This document shows, in pieces, positions 14,840 through 23,873 of a stretch of DNA of 64,000 bases. Source of the stretch: Sulfitobacter noctilucae (GTDB lineage: Bacteria; Pseudomonadota; Alphaproteobacteria; Rhodobacterales; Rhodobacteraceae); assembly GCF_000622365.1 (NCBI RefSeq), contig NZ_JASC01000007.1, forward strand, positions 21,273-85,272, written 5' to 3'. Position 1 is the stretch's first letter; each line of letters starts with the position of its first letter. The notes under the pieces are model-generated. The model was not told where the DNA came from and did no database searches. It saw only the letters and a program-made list of their open reading frames with translations. A program made the translations under genes and the position numbers.

Positions 14840-15499
14840 CTAGAGGTACTTCTTGCTTAGCTCTTCTATCACTTCATCGAGCTTGTCCCAAAACAGGGTT
14901 TCGAACTGTCCTCGAACCATGGCCGGATCGGAGCGAACACGAAGAGGGTCATGTTCCTCACGCATTGCGTCTAGAATGGTACCATCGAGCCTCTTTGACG
15001 TATGGTATCCGTCTTGCATAGGAAGCCTGTGAGCTTCCGGCTTTGGAATGAAAGTGGGCGAAAGCACGAATTGCTCTGTCGCTTTGCGCCCCGCTAGCAT
15101 CACAATATCGCGCTGCTCCAGGCCTTTCTTAATCAACGGCTTCATAGCTTCGCCTTGATCAACTCGAACAGCAGCATCGAGTGTCGTTTGACGACCACCC
15201 CGTGGGGCAGTTTCTGTCTTGGCTTGTGGTTCTGATCGTGCTTTTGAAGCTTTTGGTTTGTTTGGGGTTGCTGTCGCTTTCCTCGATTCCGGCTTGGTAT
15301 CGGGTGTTTTTGATTTCTTGACTGGTGGCGTCGTTGGGGGCGATTGCGTTTGGCGACTGGGCTCGATTGCTTGAGCACTTTTGTCTGGGATTTTGACATC
15401 AGAGGGCATGTCGGTTTCGACTGGTCGGTAGCGCTCGAAAGTGTGCGAATACTTGGGATCGTCGCCGGTGATTTTTGGTTTGGTTCGACGTACCATCAT
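14840..15499 (-). CDS. Basic partner protein of the ParA-like ATPase
   Basis: A 219-aa protein. Residues about 35-105 are a Lys/Pro/Thr-rich low-complexity linker (TQSPPTTPPVKKSKT and similar). The C-terminal ~110 residues (GEAMKPLIKKGLEQRDIVMLAGRKATEQFVLSP onward) are folded and may include a short strand-helix-helix DNA-binding unit. It is coupled to parA by ATGA overlap. ParA-type ATPases normally work with such a site-specific DNA-binding partner. Candidate roles are centromere binding at the heptad array (16221-16497) or a VirC2-like transfer function beside oriT. No sequence family is recognised. Confidence 0.65.
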   Translation of the reverse strand: MMVRRTKPKITGDDPKYSHTFERYRPVETDMPSDVKIPDKSAQAIEPSRQTQSPPTTPPVKKSKTPDTKPESRKATATPNKPKASKARSEPQAKTETAPRGGRQTTLDAAVRVDQGEAMKPLIKKGLEQRDIVMLAGRKATEQFVLSPTFIPKPEAHRLPMQDGYHTSKRLDGTILDAMREEHDPLRVRSDPAMVRGQFETLFWDKLDEVIEELSKKYL

Positions 15500-16209
15500 T
15501 TATCTCCCAGAATCTCTTTGAGAATGTCGCGGGCTTCATCGACTGCTTCGTCAAAATATTTTGCATGAGTTCTGAGTAGGCCATACTTGGATTCACGTCG
15601 CCTTTCGGCGACGACGTGAAGAAAGCCCTGAGCATCTGCATCTAGGTGCTGATTGCGATGCATGAAGTAGTTATCCATGATCGGGAATAGACGAAGCGCC
15701 TCCTTTTCAATCCCCTCTTGGGCCATAGTGGGTTTCGTCGGTACGTCTGCGAATATGATCCGGAGACTTGGGAGGGCCGCAGGATCGTCTGTGCGGTCAC
15801 GGAGGCCGACGTACCAGTTGAAGGTGTCCTTTGTAATCGAGAGGTCCTTCTCGGCAAGCTTCATCGGTACAACTAGATAATCACTGCTTGCCGCAAGGTC
15901 GTCAGCCCACGCTCCGGCAGCACCTTGTGTGTCTACGAAGACAAGGTCTGTGTCCCCTGCCTTCCATGCGGCTTCAATGACGTTGTCGAGGTCGCTTGAA
16001 AACTCAAGTTGTTGAACCTTTACCAATGGTTCGTCAATCTCGAGCCTGTTGAACCACCGATACAATGCTTGTTGCGGATCGGCGTCCAGTACAAGGCAGC
16101 GTTGTTTGTCTTTAACTGCGGCGCTCACAATGGCCTGCAAAAGTGTTGTTTTGCCAGCGCCACCCTTTCGCGTCATTACAGTGACGACTTTCATATCATC
16201 ATTTTGCAT
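15496..16209 (-). CDS. ParA/VirC1-like P-loop ATPase
   Basis: A 237-aa ParA-superfamily ATPase with deviant Walker A (VMTRKGGAGKTTLL, about residues 12-25 from the chosen start), an A-prime segment VLDADPQQALYRW and Walker B region LVFVDTQGAAG. It belongs with small ParA proteins used in plasmid partition or, as VirC1, in bringing the relaxosome to the pore. The ORF stays open ~140 bp upstream only because the 7-bp repeat array lacks stops, so the start at 16209 (weak GAGAG SD) is preferred. Its promoter must lie in or beyond the array, suggesting autoregulation by repeat binding. Confidence 0.82.
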   Translation of the reverse strand: MQNDDMKVVTVMTRKGGAGKTTLLQAIVSAAVKDKQRCLVLDADPQQALYRWFNRLEIDEPLVKVQQLEFSSDLDNVIEAAWKAGDTDLVFVDTQGAAGAWADDLAASSDYLVVPMKLAEKDLSITKDTFNWYVGLRDRTDDPAALPSLRIIFADVPTKPTMAQEGIEKEALRLFPIMDNYFMHRNQHLDADAQGFLHVVAERRRESKYGLLRTHAKYFDEAVDEARDILKEILGDK

Positions 16210-16220
16210 TTCTGCTCTCT

Positions 16221-16497
16221 CGCGTGTTGCGTATCGCTTTTCGCGTGTCGCGTTGGTTTTTGTCTTTTTCGCGTGTTGCTTGTTCCATACCGCATGTCGC
16301 GTGTCAATTATCGCTGGTCGCGTGTAGCTTATCGCGTGTCCGTTTAGCACTACGCGTGTTGCGTGACGCGTGCTGCTAACATCACCACGCGTGTCGCTTG
16401 TTGCGTGCCGCGTGTCGCGTGACGAGGGCGGTCGACGATGAGCAATCTTACATCCCTAAGTTCGCGTGTTGTATGGCGCGTGTCGCGTGTCGCGTGC
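16221..16497. repeat. Degenerate 7-bp tandem repeat array, candidate centromere
   Basis: Twelve exact CGCGTGT heptads start at 16221, 16242, 16270, 16298, 16319, 16333, 16353, 16388, 16409, 16463, 16477 and 16484, with variants at 16291, 16367 and 16491. Successive distances are 21, 28, 28, 21, 14, 20, 35, 21, 54, 14 and 7, nearly all multiples of seven, and intervening heptads are diverged forms (TGCGTAT, CGCTTTT, CGCGTTG). Unspaced heptads bound by a small partner of a ParA are known for the omega/delta partition system. The same logic is inferred here. Confidence 0.85.
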
Positions 16498-16752
16498 GAA
16501 AACCAAAAAGCGATGTCGGAATGGCAACCAATCGACAGTCGCGCCGACCCAAAAGCCTGTAAATGGGTCATGGCGGCGCTGAGAGCGGCCATAGGGGCGC
16601 ATACGGAGGTCGCGCTAGGGTAGGGGTGCCAAAACACGTGGCGGCTCCTCTGAAGGGGAAATTTCGGCAAGCCCGCGAGACTACCGCAGGTACGCGAAGT
16701 CACTCGCATGCGGTTCGCGGGCCTCGGTTCTAAGAGCCTCGGCGGAAAATGG

Positions 16753-16822
16753 CATAACACCCATTTCCACAATAATACGTGATTGCACCACTTAAAGCAT
16801 TATTGTAGCAATGGGTGTTATG
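16753..16822. promoter_or_regulatory. Large inverted repeat upstream of mobilisation genes, candidate oriT/operator
   Basis: Arms 16753-16776 and 16799-16822 match at 21 of 24 positions: CATAACACCCATT with AATGGGTGTTATG outside, ACAATAAT with ATTATTGT inside, and a 22-nt loop. It lies 33 bp before the MobC-like gene and between the ParA pair and the relaxase, the usual place for oriT. On the minus strand, ATTTCCTG|CC at about 16828-16837 resembles the VirD2/RP4-type nick consensus (YATCCTG|Y) with one mismatch. Nick assignment is inference. Confidence 0.65.
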
Positions 16823-16854
16823 ATGATGGCAGGAAATAGGGGTTCTTTGTTCGT

Positions 16855-17430
16855 ATGCCTAAAGGCCGAATTCTGACACCAGACGAACGCCTGGTGATTG
16901 TCCGTGAGGCAGCAAAAGGCGCTGATGTGAAAGGGCTTGCGCTGCGCTTCGGTGTCACGCGGCGGACAATCCACTACACGATCAAGCGTGAAAAAGACCG
17001 CCGACGCGATACGGGAGTTCGTACCGCCGCTGCCAGCGTGACGGTCACGCCGGATGAGATTAAGGCCTTCGATGCGGAGCTCGCGAGGCACGGTTTCGAT
17101 AGTAGAGCGGATGGATTGCGCGCGCTCATGCAGGCGACAAATGGAATTTTCGTGCCGGATGAACATCTCGCCAATGAATTAGCGGGATATCGTGCCGCCC
17201 TCAATCGGGTGGGCAACAACATCACGCAGATCGCCCGACGCCTGAACGAGGCAAAGAAGCGCGGAATGCCTGCGCCCTGGTCTGACAAGCAGTATGAAGA
17301 AATTCGAGCGCTTGCTGGAATGGTCTTAGAGATGGGGGATCAGATCGACCTCTTGGTTCGGCGGCGCAACGCGACCATGACCCTGACAGTCACCAATGTG
17401 TTGAGGGAGTTTGCTCTTGGCACGCAATAG
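16855..17430 (+). CDS. MobC-like relaxosome accessory protein with N-terminal HTH
   Basis: A 191-aa protein. Residues about 1-45 form a helix-turn-helix (ERLVIVREAAKGADVKGLALRFGVTRRTIHYTIKRE). The C-terminal half has the MobC signature GYRAALNRVGNNITQIARRLNEAKKRG. Such proteins bind oriT and help the relaxase nick. It lies directly after the 16753-16822 inverted repeat, which it may bind both as oriT and as its own operator. Its end overlaps the relaxase start. The first ATG at 16855 has no strong SD. Equivalent in position to virD1. Confidence 0.82.
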   Translation: MPKGRILTPDERLVIVREAAKGADVKGLALRFGVTRRTIHYTIKREKDRRRDTGVRTAAASVTVTPDEIKAFDAELARHGFDSRADGLRALMQATNGIFVPDEHLANELAGYRAALNRVGNNITQIARRLNEAKKRGMPAPWSDKQYEEIRALAGMVLEMGDQIDLLVRRRNATMTLTVTNVLREFALGTQ

Positions 17431-20323
17431 CGCAGTTGAAGCCGTCACCGGCGAAATTTTCCGTGAAGGTTGGGATCGCATTCGTGGCTCGATGCAAGGT
17501 CTCAACAGCAAGAAGCATGCGCAGCTTTATCGCGCGGCGAGGGGCCACCGTTCAGCCGTGTTCAAGGCTATCAAGAACGGCGGAACTCATAACAAGGGCC
17601 AGCTCAGCAACCAGCTGTCCTACATCACACGCGACAACAAGCTATCGCACTTCGTTGACAGTCGAGGGACGTTTGACGGAAAGACAAGGTTTGATGACAA
17701 AGACATCAAAAAGCTAACGGATCGGTTTGCCGAACGTTGGAGCGGTGATTTTCGTCCAAAGTTGGGAAACACCACCCATATGTTGATGTCTTTTCCTCAC
17801 GGAACGAACGCAAATGATGTTCGTGATATCGCGTCGGACGTTTGCGAGCGCTTCTTTGAGACAGATGAAAGCCATTTTGATTATGTGATTGCTGTCCATA
17901 AGGATCGCGATCACCCGCACGCACATATCGTCCTGAACCGGCGATCGCAGGAGGGCGAGTTCTTTTATTTGGGCCGGGATCATCGGTTCAACTATGACGA
18001 CATTCGCCTCGCAATGGTCGAAGAGGCAGAGAAGTACGGGGTCAAGCTAGAAGCGACGCGACGCGTAGATCGCGGTGTTGTGCATTACCCATCAAGCACC
18101 AGAGAAATCTATGCCGTGAAAGAAGACGCCAGCAATGGCGTTGTGCGTGAACCTGTTCCGCGCGAGAGGGTCGGTCGCAATCTGGCACGAACATTGGCTG
18201 AAATCGCAAGCACACGCGTTGTCTACCACTCGCTTGCATCTGAGGCCTCAGCCGACAGTCGTGAAGAAATTTCCGAAGCCCTTCTGAAAGCCGCCGAGCT
18301 TTTGGGCAAGGGATCAACCATTCAGCATGATGGAGACATTTACATGGGAGCCGCCGAGGACTTTGACAACCTGAGAGGGCAGTATGCCGAGACCGTTGAG
18401 GAGGTGCAGGCACGCATTGCCCGACTTCCGGAGGGACAAAGGGCAGACAATGAGCGGAGGTTAAATGAAATCCAAGCCAGTCTTCGGCGGATGCAACCGT
18501 TGGGATTGCGATCCGTCATGCTTGAGCAGAAGCCTTCAGAGGGCGGGATCTATTCAGAAACAAACATCAACGCAGAACTTGTTGGTCGTCTGTCGGAGGG
18601 GTCCGCCCGAGCTCAGATTGACAATGCCTTGCGCGGAACAGGCATAAACGCAGAAACAGTTGTAAATCGGATTGAGACAGGTGCGCCCAATGCTGCGCTA
18701 GAAAGCCAATGGGTGGCCGATGATCTTGCGAAGGTGGCTGAGACCGAAGGTTTGAACCTTGAACGCAAGGACGATCTTGAAGCAGCGCGTGAGCGGTTGA
18801 ACCAGGTCCATGTTGAGTTAGGCACCGCGCTTGAACGAGCGGAGGTGCTGCGGGACGATGGGGTGATCGAAGAAGCGCGCGAAATACGTTTCCACTTCGA
18901 CCAAGCGCAGTTTGACGACAGCGCACGAGCGATCCGGCAAGAACTGCGAGGGCAGGGGGTCAACGAGGCACAGCTTGAAGCGCGGGCGGTCGAGATTGAG
19001 AACCGCGCTTTCGACAGGATCGAGGCCGAGCAGCAGACCTATCTCGAAACGCGTCCCGAAATTGTGTCTGGCCCAGATGCTGTGTATCGCACCGATGAAG
19101 AGGGCAGGGGGCAGATCATGGATCAACAACTGGCCGACAGGTTGGACCGCGAGATTGAGGTCATCCTGGATCGTGCGCCCGCCAATCAGACGATTTCGGA
19201 GGCCGTCGCGTCCGATTTCAAGGACCGCTACCCTGACATGCCGGATCACGTCGCCCGTGGCTTGGGTGATACCTACGAGACGAGTTTCCGGTTGAACAAC
19301 GCGCAAGAGTTGAGGGAGGCCGAGCAGGAGGCGGCTGGCCTAGAAACAGCGCGTGACATTGCAGCCGTCGCTTTGCGAACTGAGAACGGCGTTGTTATGG
19401 CCGAGGGTGAGCGTGTTTCTGCTGCTGATCGGCGCGAGTACGAGGCGCTTGAAGATCAATTTGCCCGCACGGACTTCAACTATCCGTATTCGGATGATCC
19501 GAATGCGCGTGAGGCTGGACGTGCGCAGACGGAACAGGCGTCAGAGGCATTCAGGTCCTTTGCGGTCAAGTCGCCGGTCCATGCGTCTATGGCGTCGCGT
19601 TCCTGGGATAAGGCGACGGACATCATGCGGCCTCCAGAAGGCTACTTGAACGAGCGTGAGTTGGTCGAGCGTGGTCAGGTGGCAAATCGTTCGACATTTA
19701 CTCTGTCGTCTGCCGGTTCCGATGAAACGCGCACTTTCATGTCCGCACGTGAGGCGGGTAGGGCTTATTCAGATAGCAGAGCGGCAGATCGGCCATGTAT
19801 CATCGAGCAGTTGTCCAATGGGTCGGCGCGTGTCCTGGCTTCAGCGGGGCAGGTTGGCGATGAGGTCCATACGGCGGCACCGCGTCTTGAGGACATTGAG
19901 CGGGATGTGCAGAACCCGACAGACGCGGAATTCTGGCGTGCGTATCACGAACGCGAAGGAGAGGTGACGCGCATCGAGAACGATGAAATTCGGCGCGTGG
20001 TCGAGCATGAACGATCCGATGAACTGTCTTCGCCGTTTGCGAATGACGATCAGCGTGTCAGCTATCGAGAGCAGATCGAGCAAGAGCTTGACGACGAGCA
20101 GATCGAGCGGCTGCGCGAAGGTGACAGTGACGCCTTAGAGAACGTGTCGGATGACCGAATTGATCGGCTCTACGCCGCAAAAGCCTATCTGCAATCTGAC
20201 GCAGCAACCGCGAATACCGAGGTCTACCGCGAAGTCGTGAGGGAAATCGCGGACGAGGAATATGAGTTGCAGAAAGACCGACTTGTCGATTCAGAGCGCG
20301 AAGGAGGGCCGGTCCATGGGTAA
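17417..20323 (+). CDS. virD2: VirD2-type (MOBP) relaxase
   Basis: A 968-aa protein starting at a TTG 7 bp after GGGAG (TTG 17411 is an alternative). The relaxase domain covers about residues 40-210, with Y69 (QLSYITR) a candidate nicking tyrosine, the motif-II-like TTHMLMSFPHGT at 119-130, and the metal-binding HKDRDHPHAH at 161-170 followed by IVLNRR, as in VirD2. The remaining ~700 residues are acidic and helical, with many R-E-A repeats and no recognised domain, possibly the pore-targeting region. It nicks oriT and pilots the T-strand. It overlaps virD4 by 8 bp. Confidence 0.9.
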   Translation: MARNSAVEAVTGEIFREGWDRIRGSMQGLNSKKHAQLYRAARGHRSAVFKAIKNGGTHNKGQLSNQLSYITRDNKLSHFVDSRGTFDGKTRFDDKDIKKLTDRFAERWSGDFRPKLGNTTHMLMSFPHGTNANDVRDIASDVCERFFETDESHFDYVIAVHKDRDHPHAHIVLNRRSQEGEFFYLGRDHRFNYDDIRLAMVEEAEKYGVKLEATRRVDRGVVHYPSSTREIYAVKEDASNGVVREPVPRERVGRNLARTLAEIASTRVVYHSLASEASADSREEISEALLKAAELLGKGSTIQHDGDIYMGAAEDFDNLRGQYAETVEEVQARIARLPEGQRADNERRLNEIQASLRRMQPLGLRSVMLEQKPSEGGIYSETNINAELVGRLSEGSARAQIDNALRGTGINAETVVNRIETGAPNAALESQWVADDLAKVAETEGLNLERKDDLEAARERLNQVHVELGTALERAEVLRDDGVIEEAREIRFHFDQAQFDDSARAIRQELRGQGVNEAQLEARAVEIENRAFDRIEAEQQTYLETRPEIVSGPDAVYRTDEEGRGQIMDQQLADRLDREIEVILDRAPANQTISEAVASDFKDRYPDMPDHVARGLGDTYETSFRLNNAQELREAEQEAAGLETARDIAAVALRTENGVVMAEGERVSAADRREYEALEDQFARTDFNYPYSDDPNAREAGRAQTEQASEAFRSFAVKSPVHASMASRSWDKATDIMRPPEGYLNERELVERGQVANRSTFTLSSAGSDETRTFMSAREAGRAYSDSRAADRPCIIEQLSNGSARVLASAGQVGDEVHTAAPRLEDIERDVQNPTDAEFWRAYHEREGEVTRIENDEIRRVVEHERSDELSSPFANDDQRVSYREQIEQELDDEQIERLREGDSDALENVSDDRIDRLYAAKAYLQSDAATANTEVYREVVREIADEEYELQKDRLVDSEREGGPVHG

Positions 20324-22403
20324 GGGTCGCATCGCATTTGGCATCTTCCTACTTACGTTGGTCGCCGTTGCCATCGGCTACGTCGTTTCATCGGCTGTGT
20401 TGACCTTCAAGGATTTGGGGTTTCAGGCCGATATCGACTTTCTCTATCTGGCGGAAAACTACTTCTCCCTACGTGGCTATCGCCCGGACGACTTCCGCCT
20501 TGTGAACCTCATTATGGCCGGTTTCGGCATTGGTGGTTTGCTTATGAGCATCGCCGTGTCTGGTTCGGCGCTGACGAAGTTCGGGCTGACCCATTGGCAG
20601 AAGATGGGTGAAATGTCGAAGAACGGGTTTTTCGGCAAGCCGGGCACGGGTTTCATCCTCGGGAAGATCACGAAGCCCAAGCGCAAAGGCAAGTACCTGG
20701 TCGCCAAGAGGTTCCCTCACGCCCTCATCGTCGCTCCGACGGGGCGAGGTAAGACGTCGGGCTTCGTAATCCCTAATCTACTGACTTGGGAAGGCTCTGC
20801 CGTTGTGCTTGACGTGAAGGGAGAATGTTTTGAAGCGACCGCTCGGCATCGGCACGGGAATGGCGATAAGGTTTTCCGCTTCGCACCCACCGACTTCGAA
20901 GATCGTCGCACGCACCGCTATAACCCATTGCTGCGCATATCCGAACTGAAGGACGCTGCACAGCAACAAATGGAGTTGCAGCTTCTCGCATCGCTGTTCT
21001 TGCAGAACGAGAACGAGCGGGTTCAAGGGCTCTTAAAAGGGGGGATCGACCTGTTTGTTGCTGCTGGTTTGCTGGCCTTCCAGCGCAAGAAGCCGACGCT
21101 TGGTGAAATCTACCGCATCGCCGCGTCGGGTGGGAACAAGCAGAAAGAATACATGGAGCGGGGCGTCGAAGTCGAGAACGAGGCCGCAAAGCTGATTTTC
21201 ACGCGCCTCGCATCGACAAATAACGAGACGTTGACGTCTTATGTCTCGCTCTTGATGACTTCGGGTCTGGATCAATGGCAGAATCCGGCGATCGACGCGG
21301 CGACACAGGTTTCTGACTTTGATTTTCGTAGGATCAGGAAGGAACCGTTCAGCGTTTACCTCGTCGTGCAGCCGTTGATGGTCAAACCTCTGGCACCCCT
21401 GATCCGACTCTTCTTCTCAGACCTACTTGCGTCTTTGCAGGACAAAGAACCAGGTCCAGACGAACCATGGCCGGTTATGATTATGCTCGATGAATTCAAC
21501 CGCCTCGGGAAAATGCCAATTGTGGTTGAGAGCATCGAGACTTTGCGATCCTACAAAGGGCATTTGGCTATCGTTACCCAGACGATCCCGGCGTTGGATG
21601 AAATTTATGGGGAGAACACCCGCCGCGCCCTGCAGGGCAACGCGGGCGTGAAACTCTACCTCACTCCATCGGATGAAAAGACGGTCGAGGAATTGAGCAA
21701 GGCTGTCGGCAAAACGACGAAGAAAGTGGTCACACGGTCACGAGCGATTGGCAAGAACCCTTTCGAAGGTCGCAGCCAGTCAGTGCGGACGGAGGAAGTC
21801 TCCTTACTTCCTGAGGACGAAGCCAGGCGTTTGCCGCTCGAAGAAATCGTAATGGTGATCGACGCGCAGATGCCTATTCGTGCGCGTCGCATCGAGTATT
21901 TCAATGATCCATTTTTCAAGCAGATACACAGTAAGCAGTCTGGTGAATTGCCATTTCCTGAGAGAAAGGTCCCAACAAGCGTTGCAATGATTTCTGAACC
22001 TAAGAATCCGTTAAAGGATCAGGACCATGCGGCTCCAGCCGAGACGCCGGCATCTCGGCCAGAAACGCCAGTGCCTAAGCAAGAAAAGGAAGTTCCTGAT
22101 CAAGGCAGATTACCGATAGATCCGGTTGATCGCCCGGCTTCACAGCGGGAGTCTGTTCTTATGGCAGTAGCGAAAAAACAGCGCAGTAGCATTCGCACAA
22201 CCGATAGGAAGAAGGCTAAGGCACTGGTTGGCATGGTAGAGGATCAACAGCGCCAGGTTGAACTGGACTTGGCGACGCAGGTTAAGCTGACCCTCGATGC
22301 GCCAACCGATGCTGATGTTTCCGAACTAGAAAGCGCTATGGGCGACCTGAGAGAATTGAAAAATAGCTTGCCTGACGACGTAGAAGGTGGCGTTAGAGCC
22401 TAA
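20316..22403 (+). CDS. virD4: VirD4/TraG coupling ATPase
   Basis: A 695-aa inner-membrane protein. Two N-terminal membrane helices (about 6-30 and 62-84) precede the hexameric ATPase domain. Walker A is APTGRGKTSG (140-149), Walker B VMIMLDEFNRLGKM (about 388-401). The C-terminal ~130 residues are charged and disordered. It links the relaxosome to the VirB channel and powers substrate entry. The ATG follows AAGGAGG and overlaps the relaxase stop. Last gene of the plus-strand mobC-virD2-virD4 operon, convergent with the virB operon. Confidence 0.93.
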   Translation: MGKGRIAFGIFLLTLVAVAIGYVVSSAVLTFKDLGFQADIDFLYLAENYFSLRGYRPDDFRLVNLIMAGFGIGGLLMSIAVSGSALTKFGLTHWQKMGEMSKNGFFGKPGTGFILGKITKPKRKGKYLVAKRFPHALIVAPTGRGKTSGFVIPNLLTWEGSAVVLDVKGECFEATARHRHGNGDKVFRFAPTDFEDRRTHRYNPLLRISELKDAAQQQMELQLLASLFLQNENERVQGLLKGGIDLFVAAGLLAFQRKKPTLGEIYRIAASGGNKQKEYMERGVEVENEAAKLIFTRLASTNNETLTSYVSLLMTSGLDQWQNPAIDAATQVSDFDFRRIRKEPFSVYLVVQPLMVKPLAPLIRLFFSDLLASLQDKEPGPDEPWPVMIMLDEFNRLGKMPIVVESIETLRSYKGHLAIVTQTIPALDEIYGENTRRALQGNAGVKLYLTPSDEKTVEELSKAVGKTTKKVVTRSRAIGKNPFEGRSQSVRTEEVSLLPEDEARRLPLEEIVMVIDAQMPIRARRIEYFNDPFFKQIHSKQSGELPFPERKVPTSVAMISEPKNPLKDQDHAAPAETPASRPETPVPKQEKEVPDQGRLPIDPVDRPASQRESVLMAVAKKQRSSIRTTDRKKAKALVGMVEDQQRQVELDLATQVKLTLDAPTDADVSELESAMGDLRELKNSLPDDVEGGVRA

Positions 22404-22415
22404 AAGTGTCTTGAG

Positions 22416-22697
22416 TTAGTGGACGGTGCGCGGGGGCTGATCGAATAGGATAACGCCGAATCCATCCGGCGATGAAGGAGGTTCCACGAGCAGGAAAATC
22501 TCAGGCGATCCTTCTTTCTGATAAAGACAACGGAATTTCCCTTCATGTTCCCCCTCGTCAGTGATTTGATCATAGCAGCAGGAAAACCTTTGACCTTCAT
22601 CTTCCCACTGAGCCAAACCGTATTTTGTGATCAGCGAGAGCGGCATGCCGTGGAGCATGATAAGGTATTGGTCGACTACGATCTGTCCTAGGTCCAT
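22416..22697 (-). CDS. Small protein at the end of the virB operon
   Basis: A 93-aa protein, MDLGQIVVDQYLIMLHGMPL, then a beta-rich body with cysteines (FSCCYDQ and FRCLYQKEG). It has no signal or membrane segment. AAAGG precedes the ATG at 6 bp. It lies 67 bp downstream of virB6 on the same strand and is convergent with virD4. It has no known counterpart in the Agrobacterium virB operon. The longer frame upstream into virB6 is rejected. Confidence 0.55.
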   Translation of the reverse strand: MDLGQIVVDQYLIMLHGMPLSLITKYGLAQWEDEGQRFSCCYDQITDEGEHEGKFRCLYQKEGSPEIFLLVEPPSSPDGFGVILFDQPPRTVH

Positions 22698-22764
22698 GGC
22701 AGGCCTTTCTTGGAAGGAATGACGACCCACATTGCGGATCGTCGAGTGTCTTAGGCAGGCAGGA

Positions 22765-23859
22765 TTATCGACCGATTCGTCGGTTGCGATCCATCTGGGC
22801 CTGATAGTCGGGAGCGGTGCCCGCATTCGGATTAGAAGGGCCAGGGGTATTCGCCGGTTGTTGTTGCGCCGACTGGCCGTAGCTGTTGCGAACAGGCATT
22901 GGATCAATTCCCACCATCGAGCGAGCGCGGAGCGCGGCATATTCAGCACCGCTTGCATTGCCCATTAGGTAGCGGTTTCGTGCTTGGGCGGAGCCGAAAG
23001 CAGCGCGGCCAAACGCATAGGTACCTCCAAGTCCACCAGAGATGGCGGGCATCATTATGTTGCCTGAAACGGCGCGAACAATGAACGGCGTTGCAAGGAT
23101 GAATCCTTTCGCCATCAGTACCATCATGAAGAACGGCACGAGTGCGCCGATGTTGGGTGCAGCGGTGGGATCACCAAGCTCGCCGAGCAAGGAGGCGGAG
23201 ACGCCCGTGATAGTCGAGAATACACCCGCAATAATGATGGGATACATTGCGAATGAGACCACAGCGGTTAGCCATCGAGCAAAGTAGTCCTTCGTCACAT
23301 CAAACAGCGTCAAGAAGATCATGATTGGGGCGAGACCGAGAAGAAGTGCGATCATCAGACGGGATGCGACCATAAGGAAAGCAGCGAGCGCCCCGAGAAG
23401 CGAAAGCAGGAAGACTCCCAAGTTGGAAAGAATGGCACCGGCCATCCAGTTCAATTCTTCACCGGCTGCGTTCAAGTAATCGCCAAAGCGAGCGATCATC
23501 CTGTCAAATTCTTCGGCATAGGTACCCGAGGGCCCTGGCGCGCCGCCACCGACAGCCGTGATAAGCGATCCTGCGATGCTGTCGATGCCGCTTAGTATAG
23601 CGGTAGAGAGGGCGTTGAATTGGGTCCAGTTTTGGGCGAATATTCCGATTAAGACAATCTTTACACCTAACCAAAACGCAGCGCGACCGTCCATAGATCG
23701 GTATTGGAATACCATGTTGATGCAGACGAGGATGAGAACCAGAGTGACCGCCACTGTGGTGACTGTGCCTACGGTCGCGGCAATGGCACCAAATTGGGTT
23801 TCGGCTGCGTCATCCAGAAAGCCTTGGGCCTCATCTACAATGAAAGAAACGACGCTCAT
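22765..23859 (-). CDS. virB6: VirB6-like polytopic channel protein
   Basis: A 364-aa inner-membrane protein. An N-terminal periplasmic-type segment is followed by six or more hydrophobic helices (for example VTTVAVTLVLILVCINMVF, AILSNLGVFLLSLLGALAAF, MIALLLGLAPIMIFLTLF, FFMMVLMAKGFILATPFIV). The conserved ALLLGLAPIMIFLTLFDVTKDYFARWL region is typical of VirB6/TrbL. The C-terminus is a cytoplasmic Gln/Pro/Asn-rich tail. It forms part of the DNA path through the inner membrane. It is separated from virB11 by two small genes, unlike the B6-B11 order of Agrobacterium. Confidence 0.9.
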   Translation of the reverse strand: MSVVSFIVDEAQGFLDDAAETQFGAIAATVGTVTTVAVTLVLILVCINMVFQYRSMDGRAAFWLGVKIVLIGIFAQNWTQFNALSTAILSGIDSIAGSLITAVGGGAPGPSGTYAEEFDRMIARFGDYLNAAGEELNWMAGAILSNLGVFLLSLLGALAAFLMVASRLMIALLLGLAPIMIFLTLFDVTKDYFARWLTAVVSFAMYPIIIAGVFSTITGVSASLLGELGDPTAAPNIGALVPFFMMVLMAKGFILATPFIVRAVSGNIMMPAISGGLGGTYAFGRAAFGSAQARNRYLMGNASGAEYAALRARSMVGIDPMPVRNSYGQSAQQQPANTPGPSNPNAGTAPDYQAQMDRNRRIGR

Positions 23860-23873
23860 ACTTTGCTCCTATG

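Noticed and set aside
14527..15021. 164-residue plus-strand frame opposite the ParA-partner gene
   Set aside because: Overlaps the leader of the LYEWNTG operon and the end of a coupled minus-strand gene. It has no SD or motif.
16210..16350. N-terminal extension of the ParA frame up to 16350
   Set aside because: The extra 47 residues are a translation of the 7-bp repeats (repeating TR, ATR, HA patterns) with no SD. ParA-type motifs begin right after 16209.
16221..16497. CRISPR or simple microsatellite
   Set aside because: Units are 7 bp and degenerate with preserved register, and no spacers are present. Conservation of an exact heptad at register positions argues against random microsatellite decay.
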